Positions 4,541 to 6,000 of a DNA stretch of 6,000 nt are shown piece by piece. Position 1 is the first letter of the stretch. Each line of letters opens with the position of its first letter. Source of the stretch: Planctomycetota bacterium (GTDB lineage Bacteria > Planctomycetota > UBA11346). Under the pieces are notes generated by a model. That model ran no database searches, was not told the origin of the DNA, and worked only from the letters and a program-made list of their open reading frames with translations. The stretch spans positions 1 to 6,000 of the forward strand of contig JAHEDF010000259.1 in the NCBI GenBank assembly GCA_024641365.1. The letters run 5' to 3'. Made by a program: the position numbers and the translations under genes.

Positions 4541-6000
4541 TTATTTCGCTGCGTCCTCTAATTCTTTAACCATCATTTTTACAGATTCGTCATGTGGCAA
4601 TAAAGTCGCGATGGTACGTGCATATGGCAAAGCCTCAGCTGGTCGACCAGCACCGCGTAAAAAATTAATCAGCGAGCTGAGCATATCTAAATCAGTGGGA
4701 TGTTGCTTAAGTGCAGCCTGTAATTGACGAATTGCATCAGCAGGGTTTCCTAAATCATGTGTTGCGACGGCTAAAACCAATGCATAGCGCGCATCATTCG
4801 GATCTAACCGTACTGCTTCAGCTAATTGCGTTAACGCCGCCTGATGTTGCTTGCTGCGTACTAATGATAAACCCAAAGCATGATGGGCAGCAGCATTATT
4901 CGGTTCTTTTTTCAGAACTTCATTAAGTAACGCCTGAGCAGTTCCTTCATCCCCGCGCTGTCGAGCAAGGTCTGCTAAATTCATGCGTGCGGGTTGATAC
5001 GTTGGTTCACGTTTAAGCGCTTCATGCCATGCGCTATCAGCACCATTTGGATCACCGGCAGCTAAACGTAAATTACCAAGATCTAACAAAGCTTCAGCTT
5101 GGTCGCCGTTGTAGGTCGCAGCAGCCACCGCTTCAGCCCAAACGGTTTTCCACTGCGCCTGTTCTGTTTCGGGTAAATTACGAGAATTACCTCCTAATTG
5201 ACGAACAGCAGCAATACGCACCGCCCGCTTTTCATCATGCAATAAGCCAGGAGCCAACAATAATTGTTGATCAGGAGGTAAATCTCCCAAACGCTCAGCA
5301 ATTCCTAAACGCACTAATGGGTCAGCATCTTGTGCGGCGGCTAATAAATCTGCTGCGGTCGCACCGCTTTGACGTGAAATAAGACTCGCTGCTGATCCGC
5401 GAACAATGCCAGCATATTGCACATCATGTAAAATTGCTTTGAGCTGAGCCAAAGCACCAACGCTTCGTGCGCGCCCCGCGGCAATGGCTTCGACGGCGGG
5501 TAATGGTTTCGGCTCACCCCACCAATTTTTCCATGCAGTTGCTGCCCACACATTGTCCTTCGCTTTATCAGTCTTTTGATGACATTTAGTGCACGCATCA
5601 GGCGTACCAAATTTCACCCCCATATCTGGGCGAGGAATTTTTATGCTGTGATCACGTCGTTCATGGACAGTCATATAGGTATTATGCGGCATGTGACAAT
5701 CAACACAGCTCGCACCTTTACCTCCTTGTTGATGATGATGGTGCGTTGGGGAATCAAATTTATCTTGTTGATGGCAACGTATACACAAATTATTGCCTGG
5801 GGCGCGTAATTTTGCACTGTGCGGTTCATGACAATCCGTGCAGGTCACGCCAGCTTTATGCATTTTACTCTGCATAAATGAACCATATTCAAACACTTCA
5901 TCATCAATTTGACCATCAGCGAAATATAATCCCTGTTCTAATAAACTCGGTGAATAATGATTAAAGAAATCATCGCCCGGATGATAATGGACGCCTAATG
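4541..6000 (-). CDS. Multiheme c-type cytochrome with HEAT-like and TPR repeats (5' partial)
   Basis: The frame is open from the right edge to a TAA at 4541-4543, giving 485 visible residues; the start is outside. Reading from the edge, HYHPGDDFFNHYSPSLLEQG and GLYFADGQIDDEVFEYGSF precede the first heme site and match the middle of a family I know as 'TPR protein / multiheme cytochrome'. The GTG at 5896 is therefore internal. Four CXXCH heme sites are visible: CTDCH (5828-5842), CIRCH (5771-5785), CVDCH (5693-5707) and CTKCH (5579-5593). A four-His run (5732-5743) and RRDHSIKIPRPD supply candidate distal ligands. HEAT-like helices follow at about visible residues 195-270 (DADPLVRLGIAERLGD, DEKRAVRIAAVRQLGG), then about five TPR units at 298-480 (for example AAHHALGLSLVRSKQHQAAL). 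The expected site is periplasmic, after heme attachment by the cytochrome c maturation system. Electron transfer plus protein docking is the likely role; partners and any catalytic activity are unknown. Relatives carry more CXXCH sites in the missing N-terminal half. It is the upstream gene of a pair with the isomerase. Confidence 0.9.
   Translation of the reverse strand, partial: LGVHYHPGDDFFNHYSPSLLEQGLYFADGQIDDEVFEYGSFMQSKMHKAGVTCTDCHEPHSAKLRAPGNNLCIRCHQQDKFDSPTHHHHQQGGKGASCVDCHMPHNTYMTVHERRDHSIKIPRPDMGVKFGTPDACTKCHQKTDKAKDNVWAATAWKNWWGEPKPLPAVEAIAAGRARSVGALAQLKAILHDVQYAGIVRGSAASLISRQSGATAADLLAAAQDADPLVRLGIAERLGDLPPDQQLLLAPGLLHDEKRAVRIAAVRQLGGNSRNLPETEQAQWKTVWAEAVAAATYNGDQAEALLDLGNLRLAAGDPNGADSAWHEALKREPTYQPARMNLADLARQRGDEGTAQALLNEVLKKEPNNAAAHHALGLSLVRSKQHQAALTQLAEAVRLDPNDARYALVLAVATHDLGNPADAIRQLQAALKQHPTDLDMLSSLINFLRGAGRPAEALPYARTIATLLPHDESVKMMVKELEDAAK

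Noticed and set aside
5029..5382. A 117-codon plus-strand frame inside the cytochrome gene
   Set aside because: It is antisense to the HEAT/TPR region and rich in Gln, Leu and Arg as expected from the complement of Ala/Leu-rich helical repeats.
5894..5896. GTG as start codon of the cytochrome gene
   Set aside because: The upstream codons stay open to the window edge and encode conserved family sequence, so the start is outside the window.

Overview
The window looks like a stretch of chromosome from a free-living Gram-negative bacterium of moderate GC content. I think it belongs to the Planctomycetota, or to a neighbouring phylum of the PVC group. The main reason is the large minus-strand gene. 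It joins an ECF sigma factor, through an Ala/Gly-rich linker and one transmembrane segment, to a large beta-propeller-like domain, a build I associate with that group. A secreted TIM-barrel 'sugar phosphate isomerase' with a NLCH motif and a cytochrome/HEAT/TPR protein fit the same background. This assignment is inference from protein architecture, not from any phylogenetic marker.

Layout. Plus strand, left: the last 106 codons of a sensor histidine kinase (1-321), an 86-base gap, then a complete ferredoxin/flavodoxin-NADP+ reductase (408-1247). Minus strand, right to left: a multiheme c-type cytochrome with HEAT-like and TPR repeats whose N-terminus lies beyond the right edge (4541-6000), a predicted exported TIM-barrel isomerase/epimerase-like protein 17 bases downstream (3708-4523), a 121-base gap holding a stem-loop, and the membrane-anchored sigma factor (1307-3586). 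The plus and minus sets converge at about 1250-1310, where an inverted repeat with a short T run overlaps the sigma gene's stop codon. No rRNA, tRNA, CRISPR array, insertion sequence or phage gene is seen. The window is coding-dense, with no gene-free stretch over 125 bases.

How the genes may work together. The cytochrome and the isomerase are almost certainly co-transcribed and both are expected in the periplasm. The sigma factor follows on the same strand, and its propeller is predicted to face the periplasm. A reasonable but unproven picture is a periplasmic redox/sugar module beside a one-protein membrane sensor that holds its own sigma factor. The reductase on the other strand is housekeeping redox metabolism (electron exchange between NADPH and ferredoxin or flavodoxin) and need not be linked.

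The most interesting object is the sigma-propeller fusion: input domain, membrane anchor and sigma output are in one chain, and no separate anti-sigma factor is visible next to it.
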